46,270 nucleotides of DNA from Paludibacteraceae bacterium. Its GTDB lineage: Bacteria > Bacteroidota > Bacteroidia > Bacteroidales > Paludibacteraceae. The stretch is taken from positions 1 to 46,270 of the forward strand of contig JAEDNI010000009.1 in assembly GCA_016302585.1 (NCBI GenBank), in the 5' to 3' direction. The notes beneath the pieces are model-generated. The model had not been told where the DNA came from, made no database searches, and was given only the letters and a program-made list of their open reading frames with translations. Both the position numbers and the translations under genes were made by a program. Of this stretch, positions 25,874-34,618 are shown piece by piece (position 1 is the stretch's first letter; every line of letters starts with the position of its first letter).

Positions 25874-27685
25874 ATGTTATTCTGTAAATGTAAACAAGAA
25901 GAAGAAAAAGACGAACGGCAAGAACAACAAGAGCAAGGGCAACAAACTCAAAAGCGTCCTCGCCGTAAGGTGGGTTGTTTAGGCGGCTGTTTGATTTTCT
26001 TTGCCGTGTATTTTCTCTGTAGTGCCATCTTAGGATGGATTATGGGTAGTACTTTCAGTTCGTCTCCGGTTAAACTGGAGGACAAGACGGTTTATCGTCT
26101 GCAACTGCAAGGAAACTTAGTGGAGCAGGGGCAGGAGGAGAATCCTTTTGCCGCGCTGTTCAGTTCGTTGCCCTATGGTAATTATGCAGAAGAAGAGACG
26201 GTAGGGTTGGATGATATCCTGAGTAATATCCGCTTGGCTAAGAACGATGAACGTGTCTTAGGTATATGGCTGGATAATGCGCAATTGAGTGCAGCTCCCG
26301 CGCAAGCCAAGGCTATCCGTGATGCGCTGCTGGACTTCAAGAGCAGCGGTAAATGGGTGATTGCTTCGGCTAAGAATTTTGGCCAGACTAGTTATTACAT
26401 CGCTTCTGTGGCAGACCGTATCTGCATGGATCCGACTGGCTCAGTAGCATGGAATGGTCTATCAGCGCAGAAGATGTACTTCACTCGTGTGATGGAGAAG
26501 ATCGGCATAGAGATGCAAATCCTGAAAGTAGGTACCTTTAAATCAGCCGTTGAGCCGTACTTCCGTACGTCGATGTCCGAGGCCGATAAGTTACAGACAC
26601 AACAATATCTGAGCGGAATCTGGTCGGAGTATAAAGCTGCGGTCAGTGTTTCTCGTGGCATTGATGAGGCGCAATTGGATGAAATGGCAGACCGTTACAT
26701 GGGTTTGCAGGCTCCGAACGCACCGGTAGAAGCAGGTTTGGTGGATACGCTCATATATGTGCAGGACATAGATTCTCTGCTGCGTATCTATACCGGCACG
26801 AAAGACTATAAGACCCTTACAACCGCGCAATTGGCACAAGTACAACGTCTTCCCTCTCGCGCCATAGATAAAGTGGCTGTGCTCTATTTGGACGGAGAGA
26901 TTTACGAAGAGGATAACGATGGTATCGTATCCAAGGATGTTATAAAGACAATAAAGAAAATCGCTAAAAACGAGGATGTCAAGGCTTTGGTACTGCGCGT
27001 GAACAGTCCGGGTGGTTCTGCGGATGCAAGCGAAGCAATCTGGCGTGCGGTGCAGAACTTCAAAGCGGATGGTAAACCGGTAGTGGTGTCTATGGGCGGT
27101 ATGGCTGCTTCAGGGGGGTATTACATTTCCTGCGGCGCGGATTATATCTATGCAGAACCCACTACGCTCACCGGTTCTATCGGTATCTTTGGTACAGTAC
27201 CTAATGTAGCTAAACTGCGCGATAAGATCGGTTTGGATATCGATGGTATCTCTACCAACAAACACTCGGATCTGGAGACCAATATGTTCTTTAAGGGTAT
27301 GAGCCCGGAGGAGCATCAGTTAATGCAGACTATGGTAGAACGCGGATATGACCTGTTCACCAGCCGTTGTGCAGAAGGTCGTCATATGACCCAGGATGAG
27401 ATCAAAGCCATTGGCGAAGGACGTGTATGGTTAGGCACGAAGGGCGTAGAGATTGGTATCGTAGACGAACTCGGAAATATCGATGATGCCATTGCTAAGG
27501 CCGTTGAACTTGCCGGACTCGGTCAATATCAGTTAGTTTACTATCCCGAGAAAGTAGATCCGTTCGATGCCTTCTTGAAGTCGCTCGATAACACGACCGA
27601 AGAAGAACGCCTCATCATGAAGGTTCGTTCCTTCTGCTCTAAACCGCGTATTATGGCGCTGATGGATGAAGTAATTATCCGTTAA
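25874..27685 (+). CDS. sppA: signal peptide peptidase SppA, 67K type
   Basis: This 603-residue membrane serine protease degrades cleaved signal peptides. It has one N-terminal membrane helix (residues about 36-58) and two S49 domains. The catalytic lysine lies in the first domain within LKVGTFKSAVEPYF and the serine in the second within GGMAASGGYYISCGAD, the usual Ser-Lys dyad arrangement. The N-terminus is odd: a Cys-rich start (MLFCKCK) followed by a run of Glu, Gln and Lys residues before the helix, which is longer and more polar than the family usually has. It lies between rnhB and lpxK, with a 7-base gap to the latter. Confidence 0.93.
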   Translation: MLFCKCKQEEEKDERQEQQEQGQQTQKRPRRKVGCLGGCLIFFAVYFLCSAILGWIMGSTFSSSPVKLEDKTVYRLQLQGNLVEQGQEENPFAALFSSLPYGNYAEEETVGLDDILSNIRLAKNDERVLGIWLDNAQLSAAPAQAKAIRDALLDFKSSGKWVIASAKNFGQTSYYIASVADRICMDPTGSVAWNGLSAQKMYFTRVMEKIGIEMQILKVGTFKSAVEPYFRTSMSEADKLQTQQYLSGIWSEYKAAVSVSRGIDEAQLDEMADRYMGLQAPNAPVEAGLVDTLIYVQDIDSLLRIYTGTKDYKTLTTAQLAQVQRLPSRAIDKVAVLYLDGEIYEEDNDGIVSKDVIKTIKKIAKNEDVKALVLRVNSPGGSADASEAIWRAVQNFKADGKPVVVSMGGMAASGGYYISCGADYIYAEPTTLTGSIGIFGTVPNVAKLRDKIGLDIDGISTNKHSDLETNMFFKGMSPEEHQLMQTMVERGYDLFTSRCAEGRHMTQDEIKAIGEGRVWLGTKGVEIGIVDELGNIDDAIAKAVELAGLGQYQLVYYPEKVDPFDAFLKSLDNTTEEERLIMKVRSFCSKPRIMALMDEVIIR

Positions 27686-27692
27686 TACTAAG

Positions 27693-28718
27693 GTGTTGCG
27701 AAACATTCTCTATATTCCGCTGAGTTGGCTGTACACGATAGGAGTGGCGATTCGTCATCTGCTGTTCGACCAGCGTATCATCCCTTCGTTTACCGTAGAG
27801 GTGCCTACAATCTGTGTGGGCAACATTGCGATGGGTGGAACGGGAAAAACGCCTATGACAGCATATATTGTGCAACTGCTCTTGGCGCATGGCTATCATC
27901 CGGCTATTCTCTCGCGCGGATACAAGCGTCGTACGCGTGGTTTCCTCTTGGCGGACACTGCTTCGACTGTTGATACTATTGGCGATGAAGCCATGCAACT
28001 GCATCGCGCTTTCCCCGAGGTGCCTGTTGCAGTTTGCGAGAATCGTGTGCGAGGGGTACATCAGTTGCAACGCCAAGTGAACGAATTGGATGTCGTGGTA
28101 CTGGATGATGCGATGCAGCATCGGGCTATCCGTTGCGGCATGTACGTGTTACTCACACCCTATGACCGCTTATATATCGACGATCATATGTTTCCATGGG
28201 GAAGGTTGCGCGACCTACCTTCACAGGCTCTCAAAGCAAGTGCCATCGTAGTAACCAAGTGTCCGGATAACTTACGCCCGATAGACATGCGTGTGGTAGA
28301 CAACCGCTTGCATCTTCCTACCTATCAGTTATTGCATTTTACGGGACTGAACTATGCACCGATGGAGCAAGAGGGCACACCGCTCGTGTTGTGTGGCATT
28401 GCGCATCCGCATTATATGATGGACTACGTCTTGGCGCATTACCCCCATGCGCAGTTGATGGCTTTTGAGGACCATCATCGCTATACAGAACAGGATATAG
28501 ACGCGATTGTAGAAAAATCAAAGCCTTTTGATTTTGTACTGACGACTGAGAAAGACATACAGCGTCTTCGTATTACCTCGTTAGTAGAGCGGCTGGCTGC
28601 GATGAACAAACGTCTCATTGCCTTGCCGATCTCAATACGTTTCTATACGCCGCAGGCTGCTTTTGACCGACAGATACTCCAATATGTAGCAGAAAACAAC
28701 AGAAAGAACACCCACTAA
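27693..28718 (+). CDS. lpxK: tetraacyldisaccharide 4'-kinase
   Basis: This 341-residue inner-membrane-associated kinase adds the 4'-phosphate to the lipid A precursor. It has an N-terminal hydrophobic stretch, the P-loop GGTGKTPMTAYIV and the LpxK motifs ILSRGYKRRTRGF, DEAMQLHR and VVLDDAMQHR, with the Asp that binds magnesium. It starts with GTG at 27693, 7 bases after the sppA stop. The msbA-like gene follows by 9 bases, which matches the sequence of lipid A kinase and exporter. Confidence 0.95.
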   Translation: MLRNILYIPLSWLYTIGVAIRHLLFDQRIIPSFTVEVPTICVGNIAMGGTGKTPMTAYIVQLLLAHGYHPAILSRGYKRRTRGFLLADTASTVDTIGDEAMQLHRAFPEVPVAVCENRVRGVHQLQRQVNELDVVVLDDAMQHRAIRCGMYVLLTPYDRLYIDDHMFPWGRLRDLPSQALKASAIVVTKCPDNLRPIDMRVVDNRLHLPTYQLLHFTGLNYAPMEQEGTPLVLCGIAHPHYMMDYVLAHYPHAQLMAFEDHHRYTEQDIDAIVEKSKPFDFVLTTEKDIQRLRITSLVERLAAMNKRLIALPISIRFYTPQAAFDRQILQYVAENNRKNTH

Positions 28719-28727
28719 TCAATACAA

Positions 28728-30584
28728 ATGGACTGGATTAAACTCATACGACGTTTCGTTCCGCCTTATAAGGGCTCGATGGCATTGAATATCGGTTTTA
28801 ACCTGTTATCTACTTTGCTGTCCCTCTTCTCGTTCGCAGCAATCATCCCGGTTCTCCGTATTCTATTCGGATTGACGGATATTGAGGTAACACGCATCCC
28901 TATGGAGGCAGTCAATGGGTTGCAAGAGACACTCAATGCGCTTCGAAATAATATGTATTGCGCGCTGAACGAGCAGATAGCCGTGCATGGCGCAGGGTAT
29001 GTGTTATTCTGGTTAGGACTCTTTTTAGTGGGAATGACCGGCCTTAAATGTGTCACATCCTGGCTTGCCAACTATTTCATGGTTCCTATCCGTACGGGCG
29101 TGTTACGCGACTTACGAAAAGCTTTGTACGACAAAGTGCTTTCGTTGCCGATCGGCTATTTCACCGAAGCACGCCGTGGAGATGTGATATCCCGTATGAC
29201 CAATGATGTGGGAGAAGTCGAAGCGTCTATCATGTCGGCGCTGGACGTCCTTTTTAAAAACCCCATCATGATCATCATCTATATGACGACTTTGCTTGTC
29301 ATCAGTTGGCAATTGACGCTCTTCGTCTTGGTATTACTGCCGATAGCGATCTTCTGTATCGGTCGTATCGGACGGAGTCTTAAGCGCACATCTACGAAAG
29401 GCCAGGAACAGAATGCAGAGATTCTGTCGTCTATTGATGAGACCTTGCTCGGGCTGCGGGTAGTAAAAGGATTCAATGCGCAGGATAAACTGCGCGTACG
29501 CTTCAATCGACTCATCAACGAGACTCGTGCTACCTTTAATCGCATCAATCGTCGTTATTACTTGGCGCATCCGCTCTCGGAGTTCTTGGGCACAGCGCTG
29601 ATAGCTGTCATCCTGTGGTTTGGTGGATTGCTTATTTTGGGAGACCACTCCATGATAGATGCCTCTACCTTCATCTATTATCTGGTAATCTTCTATTCTA
29701 TCATCAATCCTGCGAAGGACCTGAGTAGAGCCTCATACGGCATTCGCAAGGGAATGGCTTCATTGGAGCGCATCGATGCGATCTTGGAGACTGAGACGAA
29801 GATTCCCGAACCCGCAGTGCCGCAACCTGTCCGTTTTGAGCAACAGATTGCTTTCGAACATGTCTCCTTCCGCTACCAGGAGGATAAAGAGGTGCTTACG
29901 GATATCTCGTTGGCAATTCCGAAAGGTAAGACCATCGCTTTGGTAGGTCAGTCCGGTAGTGGTAAAACGACGTTGACGGATCTTATACCGCGATTCTATG
30001 ATCCGCAGGAGGGTGCCATTACCATGGATGGAGTAAACATTCGTCGGTTTAATACGCGTGACCTGCGTGCAATCATGGGCATCGTGTGTCAAGAACCGAT
30101 TCTCTTCAATGATACGGTATATAACAATATCACCTTCGGAGTGGATACAACGCAACCCGCACCGAATGGTCTAACCTGGCCGCAGGCAGTGGAACAAGCG
30201 GCTAAGATAGCCAATGCACACGTGTTTATTGAGGAGATGCCTGAAGGCTATGAGACAATGATCGGTGATCGAGGTAGTCGTCTATCCGGTGGGCAACGCC
30301 AACGACTCAGTATAGCCCGTGCTATCCTTAAGAACCCGCCCATTCTAATTTTAGACGAAGCCACCTCCGCGCTCGATAGTGAGTCTGAGAAACTCGTTCA
30401 GGAAGCCCTCGAACACCTCATGCAAGACCGCACAACGCTCGTGGTAGCCCATCGTCTTTCCACCATCAAACATGCAGACTTAATATGTGTCGTACATGAA
30501 GGTAGAATAGTAGAGCGTGGTACACACAACGAATTATACGCTTTGGGTGGATTCTATACAAAACTCGTTGATATGCAACAATAA
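28728..30584 (+). CDS. MsbA-like ABC transporter, permease and ATPase fused
   Basis: This 618-residue half-transporter probably flips lipid A-core or another lipid across the inner membrane. Six transmembrane helices (residues about 15-330) are followed by a nucleotide-binding domain (residues about 365-605), with the Walker A motif VGQSGSGKTT, the signature LSGGQRQRLSIARAIL, the Walker B LILDEATSALD and the H-loop AHRLST. Its place directly after lpxK supports lipid A export, but other substrates are possible for this type of transporter. Its stop codon overlaps the mnmA start by one base (TAATG). Confidence 0.88.
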   Translation: MDWIKLIRRFVPPYKGSMALNIGFNLLSTLLSLFSFAAIIPVLRILFGLTDIEVTRIPMEAVNGLQETLNALRNNMYCALNEQIAVHGAGYVLFWLGLFLVGMTGLKCVTSWLANYFMVPIRTGVLRDLRKALYDKVLSLPIGYFTEARRGDVISRMTNDVGEVEASIMSALDVLFKNPIMIIIYMTTLLVISWQLTLFVLVLLPIAIFCIGRIGRSLKRTSTKGQEQNAEILSSIDETLLGLRVVKGFNAQDKLRVRFNRLINETRATFNRINRRYYLAHPLSEFLGTALIAVILWFGGLLILGDHSMIDASTFIYYLVIFYSIINPAKDLSRASYGIRKGMASLERIDAILETETKIPEPAVPQPVRFEQQIAFEHVSFRYQEDKEVLTDISLAIPKGKTIALVGQSGSGKTTLTDLIPRFYDPQEGAITMDGVNIRRFNTRDLRAIMGIVCQEPILFNDTVYNNITFGVDTTQPAPNGLTWPQAVEQAAKIANAHVFIEEMPEGYETMIGDRGSRLSGGQRQRLSIARAILKNPPILILDEATSALDSESEKLVQEALEHLMQDRTTLVVAHRLSTIKHADLICVVHEGRIVERGTHNELYALGGFYTKLVDMQQ

Positions 30585-31648
30585 TGGCAAAAGGTAAGGT
30601 GTTATTAGGAATGTCGGGCGGAATTGATTCTACCGTCAGTGCTATGCTTCTGTTGGAGCAGGGCTATGAGGTGGTTGGTGTAACCTTCCGCACCTTCGAT
30701 AGCATCAAAGAGTCTTGTCTCGCCAAGGAGAAAGGATGCTGTTCGATCGAATCCATAATGGAAGCAAAGCACAATGCTCAGAAGATGGGTTTCGAACATC
30801 ATATTGTTGACTTCCGAGAAACCTTTAAGCAATGCGTCATTCGTAATTTCATTGACGAGTATATGTCCGGACGAACGCCGAACCCATGTGTGCTGTGCAA
30901 TAGTCATATTAAATGGGGAGAACTGGTGCGCGTGGCGGATGAATTCCAGTGCGATTATATAGCAACCGGTCACTATGCGCGCATTGAGGAACGTGATGGA
31001 CATGTATATCTGGCGCAAGCTGCAGATACCAAGAAAGACCAGACCTATTTCCTTTGGATGCTGACCGAAGAGCAATTACGCCGAACAATTTTCCCCTTAG
31101 GTGACTTAACTAAAGATCAGGTACGCGATATTGCACGTCAACACGGCTATATCAAACTGGCAGAGAAACGCGAGAGTCAGGAGATTTGTTTCATTCCCGA
31201 TAATGACTACCGTGCTTTCTTGCGCGCGAATGTGCCCGACTATAATGAACGCGTGCGTGCGGGTGAGTATGTTGATGCACATGGAAATGTGCTTGGTCGG
31301 CACGAAGGCTTTGTTAACTATACCATAGGACAACGCAAAGGCCTTGGTATCGCACTTGGTCAGCCGGCCTACGTTACCCATATCGATGCAGTCACCAATC
31401 GCGTGACACTCGGCACGAATGAGGACCTTTTTGCTACACAACTGCAGTACCAGATAGTGCGTGCACTTCGTACAGTCAATGATACTGCTATCTCTGCCCG
31501 AATCCGCTATCGTAGTCAAGCTGTGCCGGTACAAAAGATAGACGGGAACTGCCTTTTATTTGCAGCTCCCGTCTGGGGTATTACTCCCGGTCAATCCATC
31601 GTCTTCTATCAAGACGGATTAGTCATTGGCGGAGGAATAATTAGATAA
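30584..31648 (+). CDS. mnmA: tRNA-specific 2-thiouridylase
   Basis: This 354-residue cytosolic enzyme adds sulfur to uridine 34 of tRNAs for Lys, Glu and Gln. The ATP-pyrophosphatase P-loop is MSGGIDSTVSA (Ile where Val is usual). The catalytic cysteines are in PNPCVLCN and ESQEICFIP, and the tRNA-binding and C-terminal beta-barrel segments are present (GQRKGLGIALGQPAYV). It is the last gene of the tamL operon; the next gene is convergent with an 8-base gap and no clear terminator. Many Bacteroidales carry more than one mnmA-like gene. Confidence 0.93.
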   Translation: MAKGKVLLGMSGGIDSTVSAMLLLEQGYEVVGVTFRTFDSIKESCLAKEKGCCSIESIMEAKHNAQKMGFEHHIVDFRETFKQCVIRNFIDEYMSGRTPNPCVLCNSHIKWGELVRVADEFQCDYIATGHYARIEERDGHVYLAQAADTKKDQTYFLWMLTEEQLRRTIFPLGDLTKDQVRDIARQHGYIKLAEKRESQEICFIPDNDYRAFLRANVPDYNERVRAGEYVDAHGNVLGRHEGFVNYTIGQRKGLGIALGQPAYVTHIDAVTNRVTLGTNEDLFATQLQYQIVRALRTVNDTAISARIRYRSQAVPVQKIDGNCLLFAAPVWGITPGQSIVFYQDGLVIGGGIIR

Positions 31649-31655
31649 CACGCTG

Positions 31656-31673
31656 GTTATTTTCCAAAATAAC
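31656..31673. repeat. AT-rich inverted repeat at convergent gene ends
   Basis: GTTATTTT (31656-31663) and AAAATAAC (31666-31673) are perfect inverted arms around a 2-base centre. It spans the end of the reverse rubrerythrin gene and lies 7 bases after the mnmA stop. The short loop and lack of G-C pairs make it a poor intrinsic terminator. Confidence 0.4.
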
Positions 31674-32205
31674 GTTTGTAAAGACCTTCGAAACCTTTAC
31701 CGTGACGAGCTTCGTCACGAGCCATCTCGTGAACGGAGTCGTGAATCGGGTCGAGGTCCAGTTCTTTTGCGCGCTTAGCAATTTTGAACTTATCTTCGCA
31801 AGCACCTGCTTCAGCCATCATGCGTTTCTCGAGGTTTGTCTTGGTATCCCAAACAATCTCACCGAGCAATTCTGCAAAACGGGAAGCGTGATCCGCCTCT
31901 TCGTATGCATATTGACGGAACGCAGCTGCGATCTCCGGATAACCTTCACGGTCTGCTTGACGAGCCATAGCCAAGTACTGGCCTACTTCTGAGCATTCTC
32001 CCATGAAGTGTGCACGCAGACCTTCTGCAATGATCGGGTCTTTTACGTCTTTTGCTACACCTAACACATGCTCGCAAACGAAATTGAGTTTGTCGTCAGA
32101 AGCAACTTTCCATTCAACGATTTGTTTACATTGCGGACAACGCTCAGGAGCTTCAGTACCTTCGTGTACGTAGCCACAAATCGGGCAAATAAATTTCTTT
32201 GTCAT
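31657..32205 (-). CDS. reverse rubrerythrin (rubredoxin-like N-terminus, diiron C-terminus)
   Basis: This 182-residue cytosolic protein reduces hydrogen peroxide or oxygen in anaerobes, taking electrons from NADH through a rubredoxin-like centre. Residues 1-35 form the iron-binding knuckle pair CPICGY and CPQCKQ. Residues about 45-180 form the ferritin-like diiron bundle, with ligands in GECSEVGQY, the EEADH motif and the DEARH motif. Ordinary rubrerythrins carry the knuckle at the C-terminus; the reversed order defines this subgroup. It sits 32 bases after the LRR gene. No TAnnTTTG promoter was seen directly upstream, so readthrough or another sigma factor is possible. Confidence 0.88.
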   Translation of the reverse strand: MTKKFICPICGYVHEGTEAPERCPQCKQIVEWKVASDDKLNFVCEHVLGVAKDVKDPIIAEGLRAHFMGECSEVGQYLAMARQADREGYPEIAAAFRQYAYEEADHASRFAELLGEIVWDTKTNLEKRMMAEAGACEDKFKIAKRAKELDLDPIHDSVHEMARDEARHGKGFEGLYKRYFGK

Positions 32206-32237
32206 AATTAATTAGAATTTGAGAGTTAATAAAAAAG

Positions 32238-33950
32238 TTATTTACAGCCTTTAAAGGCATTTTTCCTAATTTCAACGTTTGCATCAAAGACCGGAGTCTT
32301 CAGATATTTGCATTCCAAGAAAGCTTCTGTACCAATGACGCGTAGTGAGTCATTCCATTCCACTTCACGCAGACTGCGACATTGACAGAATGCCCCATCG
32401 CCGATTTCCTTTAGGTTTTTATTCAACTGCACCTTGCGCAAACTGATACATTGCGCAAAGGCCGCGCGGCATAGAAGCTTGAGAGAAGCAGGCAGTTTAA
32501 TCTCTTCCAGCAACTTGCATTCCATGAACGCTCCATCTTCAATCATATGTATATGATCAACGAGTCGGATTTCACGTAACTGCTGGCAGTTGTGAAAAGC
32601 GCGAACTCCTATACGGAAAGTACTCTTGGGAATATTGATGATCTCCAAGGCAATACACCCCGAGAGCGCTTCGTCTCCGATGGCATATAGTCCTTCTGGT
32701 AAGTCAATACGGTATAAATGTGAGCAGCCTTGGAAGACTTGTTTGGAGAGCGAGTTAACTCCTTCCGGAATACTTACTCTACGCAGCGCAGCACAACCTG
32801 CAAAAGCTTGTTCTCCTAAGTATTGGAGCGAGGAGGGTAGGTTAATAGCTTCTAAACTGCTGCAACCCGCAAAGGCTCCGTCGTCAATACGCTTGAGTCG
32901 CGCAGGGAAGGTGATCTTCTTAATGCTGCGGCACATAAAGAAGGCTGCCTTCTCGATTGATTGAAGTTTCTCACTCAGCACTTGTTCCGTTAGGTTTTCA
33001 CAGCCGTAGAAAACTCCGGCTCCGAGTCGCTCCAGTTCCGTCGGAAGTTTGGCATTGCGCAGTTTAACGCAGTTGTAGAATGCGAAATTGCCTACAGTCT
33101 TCACGGTCGCCGGAATCACTACATCCGTCAGGTTCTCGCACCCCATGAATGCCGCAGTAGGTATGGTCGTAATGGTATTTGGTATCTCTACGCTCTTGAG
33201 ATTCTTTTTGTTGGCAAAAGCTCGCTCAGCGATCAGACGAATAGGAGTCTTGTTCTTGAAGACATATTTAGCGGGCAACTCGTTGTTAGTTGCAATCAGA
33301 CAATCATCGATAATGAGTGCACCTTTCTTCCACTTATTCTCATTGAGCGCGATGCCGCTGCCCGTGAAGGCTTCTTCACCGATGGAGGTAATAGTGGGCG
33401 GAATGACAATCTTCTGCAGGTTCTTGCAATCGCGGAAAGTCTCATGGTCAATGCGGTTGATGCACGCGGGGATTTCTATGCGCTGAATAACCTTATTACC
33501 TTGAAAGGCCCCGGCCGCTATAAGTCTTGTTCCTTCAGGCACCACAAAACGAGGCTTGATATTTTTATCCGTGGAAATCAGCACGCTGTCAATCCACAGA
33601 CAGCCTTCGGTCCAATTGCTTTTATTAAGGTAAATCCCCGTTCCTTCAAAGGCAGAACGATATACTTGTTTTAGCGTTTTCGGTAGCACAATAGCCGTAA
33701 GATTTTTACATCCTTTAAAGGCTTTGTCGCTGATACCCACAACAGTATACGAGTTCTGACCTACTTGAATTTGTTCCGGGATAAAGATTTCTCCTGTTGC
33801 TCGAGGATTTAATGCCACCTCTGCGGTCATATGATTCTCGTCAAAGGTGTAGTTGATGTCCTGATACTGAGCTTCTCCTGCCATTAGACATGAGAAGGGC
33901 ATGAGGCAAAATACTAAGAACAATAGAACGATGTTAATTCTATTTCTCAT
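32238..33950 (-). CDS. secreted BspA-like leucine-rich-repeat protein
   Basis: This 570-residue protein has a signal peptide (residues 1-25) and about twenty LRR_5 units of roughly 23 residues, with the pattern IG..AF.GC..L..I.LP..L..I. Such BspA-type repeats fold as a curved solenoid and usually bind host or microbial surface molecules. No clear type IX or other sorting domain is seen at the C-terminus, which ends in a repeat (NAFKGCK). The ATG at 33950 overlaps the preceding GT2 stop as ATGA; the ATG at 33980 would add ten residues ahead of the signal peptide. Confidence 0.85.
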   Translation of the reverse strand: MRNRINIVLLFLVFCLMPFSCLMAGEAQYQDINYTFDENHMTAEVALNPRATGEIFIPEQIQVGQNSYTVVGISDKAFKGCKNLTAIVLPKTLKQVYRSAFEGTGIYLNKSNWTEGCLWIDSVLISTDKNIKPRFVVPEGTRLIAAGAFQGNKVIQRIEIPACINRIDHETFRDCKNLQKIVIPPTITSIGEEAFTGSGIALNENKWKKGALIIDDCLIATNNELPAKYVFKNKTPIRLIAERAFANKKNLKSVEIPNTITTIPTAAFMGCENLTDVVIPATVKTVGNFAFYNCVKLRNAKLPTELERLGAGVFYGCENLTEQVLSEKLQSIEKAAFFMCRSIKKITFPARLKRIDDGAFAGCSSLEAINLPSSLQYLGEQAFAGCAALRRVSIPEGVNSLSKQVFQGCSHLYRIDLPEGLYAIGDEALSGCIALEIINIPKSTFRIGVRAFHNCQQLREIRLVDHIHMIEDGAFMECKLLEEIKLPASLKLLCRAAFAQCISLRKVQLNKNLKEIGDGAFCQCRSLREVEWNDSLRVIGTEAFLECKYLKTPVFDANVEIRKNAFKGCK

Positions 33951-34618
33951 GAGCGTATAAAATGAAGTTTTAATCGACATATCGTGTATGCAATAATGAA
34001 TTTTCCTCGCATGGATGCCCCTTTTCGTTTAGCGCGAAGAGCCTGCAGCACGCACTTCTGAGCCTCCGGGTGCGAATGGGCTGTGGTGCTTTCCGGATTG
34101 GCTGTGTAGTGGTAGCCGTTATAACGAATGACGCGGCAACTCGCTTTGCTCAGCCAAAGGTCCACCGACCATAATACATCCTCGTAAATCATCCCTTCGG
34201 GGAACAAAAGGCCGGTAATTGCTTCGCGGCGGTAGAGACGATTCCAAACAACAGTATATTGATATCTATTACGTGGATTGCCACTCTGAACATAATCTAC
34301 CCCTTCGATGGCTTCTACATGTTTCTCACACCAGTCCGGTGCAATCGTATCATCAGCATCTACAAAAGCGACATACTCACCATGCGCGTGCTTGAGGCCT
34401 AAGTTACGTGCCGCGGACTGACCTGCATGAGGCTGCCTGTAGAGCTCCACACGCGGATCGCGGACCGTGTAGCTCTTTGCGATAGCGAGCGAACCGTCCG
34501 TACTGCCGTCATCCACAAGGATAATCTGCAACTCTTTGGCGGTCTGCGCAAGCAGACTATCCAGACAGGCGCTCAGATAGCGTTCGGCATTGTATATGGG
34601 AACGATGAAAGTGGTCAT
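33947..34618 (-). CDS. GT2-family glycosyltransferase
   Basis: This 223-residue enzyme has a GT-A fold: IVPIYNAERYL, the nucleotide-binding Asp pair in ILVDDGSTDGS, AARNLGLKHAHGEYVAFVDADDT with the DxD-type metal site, and a later acidic residue in YEDVLWSVDLW that could be the catalytic base. The protein is shorter than many GT2 enzymes, with a basic C-terminal end (KLHFIRS). The start overlaps the upstream stop by one base (TAATG) and the stop overlaps the LRR start. It probably adds a sugar to the glycan built by this cluster. Confidence 0.9.
   Translation of the reverse strand: MTTFIVPIYNAERYLSACLDSLLAQTAKELQIILVDDGSTDGSLAIAKSYTVRDPRVELYRQPHAGQSAARNLGLKHAHGEYVAFVDADDTIAPDWCEKHVEAIEGVDYVQSGNPRNRYQYTVVWNRLYRREAITGLLFPEGMIYEDVLWSVDLWLSKASCRVIRYNGYHYTANPESTTAHSHPEAQKCVLQALRAKRKGASMRGKFIIAYTICRLKLHFIRS

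Noticed and set aside
31649..31680. Bidirectional terminator between mnmA and the reverse rubrerythrin gene
   Set aside because: The inverted repeat has no G-C-rich stem and a 2-base centre, so it would form a weak hairpin. It is listed only as a repeat.
32206..32237. Separate promoter for the reverse rubrerythrin gene
   Set aside because: No TAnnTTTG box is present on the - strand between the LRR gene and the start codon. A different sigma factor cannot be excluded.
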